Assembly (NCBI GenBank): GCA_965224575.1
Contig: CBDCZQ010000006.1
Location: forward strand, 1,674,001-1,738,000
Length of the DNA stretch: 64,000 nucleotides
Direction: 5' to 3'
Origin: QPIN01 sp965224575
GTDB taxonomy: Bacteria > Pseudomonadota > Gammaproteobacteria > Methylococcales > Methylomonadaceae
Shown here: positions 61,780 through 64,000 of the stretch, piece by piece
Layout of the letters: each line of letters starts with the position of its first letter
How positions within the stretch are numbered: position 1 is the stretch's first letter
Notes under the pieces: model-generated
What the model saw: the letters and a program-made list of their open reading frames with translations, nothing else
Databases searched by the model: none
Told to the model about the DNA's origin: nothing
Made by a program: the position numbers and the translations under genes

Positions 61780-63138
61780 TTATTTTAACACCAGAAAAAA
61801 GGCTTCTGATCCACGTTGAATATTAATTAATAAGGCTCTCCGTGGGTCAACAACCTGGCTAAGTTGATCCAGATTACGCACTCTATATCTATTAGCAGAA
61901 ACGATAATGTCACCTGGTCTTAACCCGTTTTTCCACGCATACGATGTATTATCAATTGCAGCAAATAACACACCTTCAACTTGTCCTCTTTGTGACCCGG
62001 TTAGAATAGTGCCTTTCAATGTTTTGTGTAATGAGTCGCCTTTTAACTGAGGTCGTTTGGGTTTACCTATTTGAGCAGTGATGGATTGTTTGTTTCCCGC
62101 ACGTATTAATCCTACTTGGACTTCATCACCTATTTGTAAGAGGCCAATGATATTCCTGATTTGGTGACTACCTTTAACTTTTTTACCATTTAGAGAGACA
62201 ATAATATCTCCCGGTTCTATTCCTGCCAAGTCAGCCGCTGAGTTACCCTCTACTTTACTAACCACTGCTCCACGTCTGCTTTTTAAGTCAAATGCCTTGA
62301 TAAGCTCAGGGGTTAGATCTTGCGTTGTAACGCCTAATAGCCCTCTTTTAACTTCGCCATGCTCAATCAATGTTTCTTTCAGTGTCATGACCATGTTAGA
62401 AGGTATGGCAAAACCGATTCCAACATTTCCTCCGTTAGGAGCAAGAATAGCTGTATTCATCCCAATAAATTCACCTCGTAAATTGACTAATGCCCCACCT
62501 GAGTTACCAGGGTTAATTGATGCATCAGTCTGGATAAAATCTTCATAACCCTCAATTCCCAAGCCTGTTCGACCTAATGCGCTAACAATGCCTGAGGTGA
62601 CTGTTTGCCCCAGGCCAAAAGGATTGCCTATAGCTACCACAAAGTCACCGACTTTTAATTCGTTTGAATTAGCAATAGGCAATTCAGTCAGGTTTTCCGC
62701 TGCAATTTGGATAACAGCAACGTCTGCTTCTGGATCTGTCCCCAACAATTTAGCGTTTAATTGACGTCCATCACTGAGTGTTACCATGATTTGATCTGCT
62801 TTATCAATGACATGATTGTTGGTTAACACAAATCCTTGTTGGCTATCAATAATGACACCTGAGCCCAAACTGTTTTTTTGCTGTCTTTGTTGCTTGGGTA
62901 ATTGAAAAAAATGTTTAAAAAAAGGATCTTGTAATAGAGGGTTCTCTCTTGTAGTGACATTTTTTGTGGTAGATATGTTAACCACTGCTGGCATACTTTT
63001 TTCTAGCATAGGTGCTAAAGAAGGCAGAGCTTGTCCATTAACATAACCTGGTAATGCCGCATAAGATAATGAGTAGAATGGCAAGAAAAGTGTAGCTAGC
63101 AGAAAAAATTTTAATATGTGAATAAAAATGTGGTTCAT
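61780..63138 (-). CDS. degQ: DegQ/DegP-type periplasmic serine protease
   Basis: 452 residues. Signal peptide (about 1-27), then a trypsin-like domain with catalytic His in LTNNHVID, Asp in EADVAVIQI and Ser in INPGNSGGALVNL (about 211). Two PDZ domains follow (about 255-345 and 365-450; GIEPGDIIVSLNGKKV and GLRPGDIIVSANRYRV). Envelope quality-control protease. The gene name follows the domain layout; DegP is not excluded. Confidence 0.94.
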   Translation of the reverse strand: MNHIFIHILKFFLLATLFLPFYSLSYAALPGYVNGQALPSLAPMLEKSMPAVVNISTTKNVTTRENPLLQDPFFKHFFQLPKQQRQQKNSLGSGVIIDSQQGFVLTNNHVIDKADQIMVTLSDGRQLNAKLLGTDPEADVAVIQIAAENLTELPIANSNELKVGDFVVAIGNPFGLGQTVTSGIVSALGRTGLGIEGYEDFIQTDASINPGNSGGALVNLRGEFIGMNTAILAPNGGNVGIGFAIPSNMVMTLKETLIEHGEVKRGLLGVTTQDLTPELIKAFDLKSRRGAVVSKVEGNSAADLAGIEPGDIIVSLNGKKVKGSHQIRNIIGLLQIGDEVQVGLIRAGNKQSITAQIGKPKRPQLKGDSLHKTLKGTILTGSQRGQVEGVLFAAIDNTSYAWKNGLRPGDIIVSANRYRVRNLDQLSQVVDPRRALLINIQRGSEAFFLVLK

Positions 63139-63263
63139 TTTTTCTCCATTAAGAGATTAACTTTAAGTGAATACGATATTGTAGCTGTATTTAATATACT
63201 ATGGGCTAAGGTATGAATTTACAACTTTGTGTGTTTTTATCAATAAAAACAGGTAGTATTACC

Positions 63264-63315
63264 TTATGGACACCTCCATTAATTTTCTCATCCACAATTA
63301 ATAGAGGCGTCCTTA
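63264..63315. repeat. Inverted pair of the dispersed TTAATAGAGG motif
   Basis: GGACACCTCCATTAAT (63269-63284) and ATTAATAGAGGCGTCC (63297-63312) are inverted near-copies around TTTCTCATCCACA. This forms a hairpin of about 16 bp. It lies between divergent degQ and the lipoprotein gene. Confidence 0.6.
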
Positions 63316-63352
63316 TTTGAAATATTATGATTTTAATATTAATAGAGGGATT

Positions 63353-63838
63353 ATGAGAAATTATATTTTAGCAGTATTAATTGTTTCGGCCATAGTGGGA
63401 TGTGGGGTTTCATCAGGAACCAAAGTTATACAAGTACAAAATAAAAAAGTAGAAGTAAAAGTAAAAGACACCTCTGATGAGAGGCCGTGTGTTAAAAACT
63501 TTATTTATAAAGGGAGTTTTTTAGCAGGGCGAACATATAAAACATACGCTTTTATAAAAAATATATCTAAAGAGAAAGCGATGAAGCTCGCTGCTCTTTA
63601 TACAGTTAATGATGGATGGTCAATTATCAATGCTGATAAAGACCTCGGTATTATCAGTGCTTCACAAACAGTGAGCTATGGGAAAGGAAAAGTAGTGCCT
63701 TTGAGTATTGGATTTGAAACTAAGAATGCCGGCGTTAAAATGACAATGACATATTCAACATCAGGTGGTGTGACTTCTCCACTTGAATCAATAAAGAATC
63801 ATTTTTGTTCTACCATTGAAGCGGTAGAGAGTAAATAA
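63353..63838 (+). CDS. Putative lipoprotein of unknown function
   Basis: About 161 residues. Signal peptide with lipobox AIVGC (Cys at about 17), then an exported domain with VKVKDTSDERPCVKNFIYKGSFLAGRTYKTYAFI. No family recognised; beta-rich. The start at 63353 follows AGAGGG, which itself is within an ATTAATAGAGGG match to the dispersed motif. The frame extends upstream to 63317. Confidence 0.65.
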   Translation: MRNYILAVLIVSAIVGCGVSSGTKVIQVQNKKVEVKVKDTSDERPCVKNFIYKGSFLAGRTYKTYAFIKNISKEKAMKLAALYTVNDGWSIINADKDLGIISASQTVSYGKGKVVPLSIGFETKNAGVKMTMTYSTSGGVTSPLESIKNHFCSTIEAVESK

Positions 63839-63918
63839 GATAAATAGCTAAATACTAGAATTTATCAGCACTACTAAATTATTATGGGCTGGTTTTTAAA
63901 TTCAATTAACTTGCGCTA

Positions 63919-64000
63919 TTAAGTTTCTGTTACTTCAATTTCATTATTTTTTTCAGTATAAGTTATGCTCTGTTCTACTTTAGCCATCGTTTTTTGAATA
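63919..64000 (-). CDS. Partial gene running off the window end
   Basis: On the minus strand an open frame enters from beyond the window and ends at a TAA at 63919. Its last residues read VEQSITYTEKNNEIEVTET. Too short to identify; a stop-terminated open frame of this length could be by chance. Confidence 0.35.
   Translation of the reverse strand, partial: IQKTMAKVEQSITYTEKNNEIEVTET

Noticed and set aside
1..64000. CRISPR array, tRNA or rRNA genes, prophage
   Set aside because: No regularly spaced direct repeats, no cloverleaf with a T-arm motif in the intergenic gaps, and no phage genes were seen by eye; a tRNA scan would be decisive.

Overview
The window looks like chromosome from an AT-rich gammaproteobacterial methanotroph (order Methylococcales). 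The decisive evidence is a complete particulate methane monooxygenase operon, pmoCAB (32498-35475), with its known copper ligands in place. Other genes fit this assignment: rplU-rpmA-obgE divergent from ispB, ampD divergent from nadC, murJ-ribF-ileS-lspA, mla genes before murA-hisGD, and a full System I cytochrome c maturation cluster. The low GC resembles marine or Methyloprofundus-like type I methanotrophs, but that genus-level placement is inference.

Layout. 1-3.9 kb: a fleQ-type sigma-54 activator between a palindromic miniature element and an IS5/IS1182-like insertion sequence. 4-7.7 kb: gnd-zwf-pgl on the minus strand, the oxidative pentose phosphate branch, which in RuMP methanotrophs can run as a formaldehyde-oxidising cycle. 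7.9-9.9 kb: nadC with a flavin reductase-like gene, and divergent ampD. 10-16.6 kb: accessory region with a DUF4166 / DUF2269 / SDR-DoxX membrane cluster, an AraC-type membrane regulator that appears to have lost its first DNA-binding helix-turn-helix, and a porin-like gene followed by a membrane-anchored PstS-like protein. 16.7-29.1 kb: housekeeping genes (lspA, ileS, ribF, murJ, rpsT, proB, obgE, rpmA, rplU, ispB, recD). 29.4-32.2 kb: YjbQ, a DUF411 metal-site protein, and an IS4-type element with exact 9-bp target duplication. 32.3-35.6 kb: pmoCAB with promoter, intergenic stem-loop and terminator. 35.7-42.9 kb: mlaFED and mlaB (no mlaC), murA, hisG, hisD, a long palindromic miniature element, hisC. 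43-50 kb: ccmABCDEFGHI on the minus strand. 50.4-64 kb: SirB-like protein, cold shock protein, nucleoside phosphorylase-like protein, glycosyltransferase, Rsd/AlgQ, UPF0182 protein, pepN, SGNH hydrolase, DUF423, moaB, DegQ-type protease and small lipoproteins.

Functionally, pmoCAB oxidises methane to methanol. The ccm cluster can supply the c-type cytochromes needed downstream of methanol dehydrogenase, and gnd-zwf-pgl supplies NAD(P)H from the RuMP sugar pool. No CRISPR array, tRNA, rRNA, prophage or biosynthetic cluster was seen. The most unusual content is regulatory and structural: at least four palindromic or MITE-like elements of which two share a core sequence, a dispersed short motif in gene-flanking DNA, the HTH-deleted AraC regulator, the mla operon without mlaC, and the porin/PstS-like pair.
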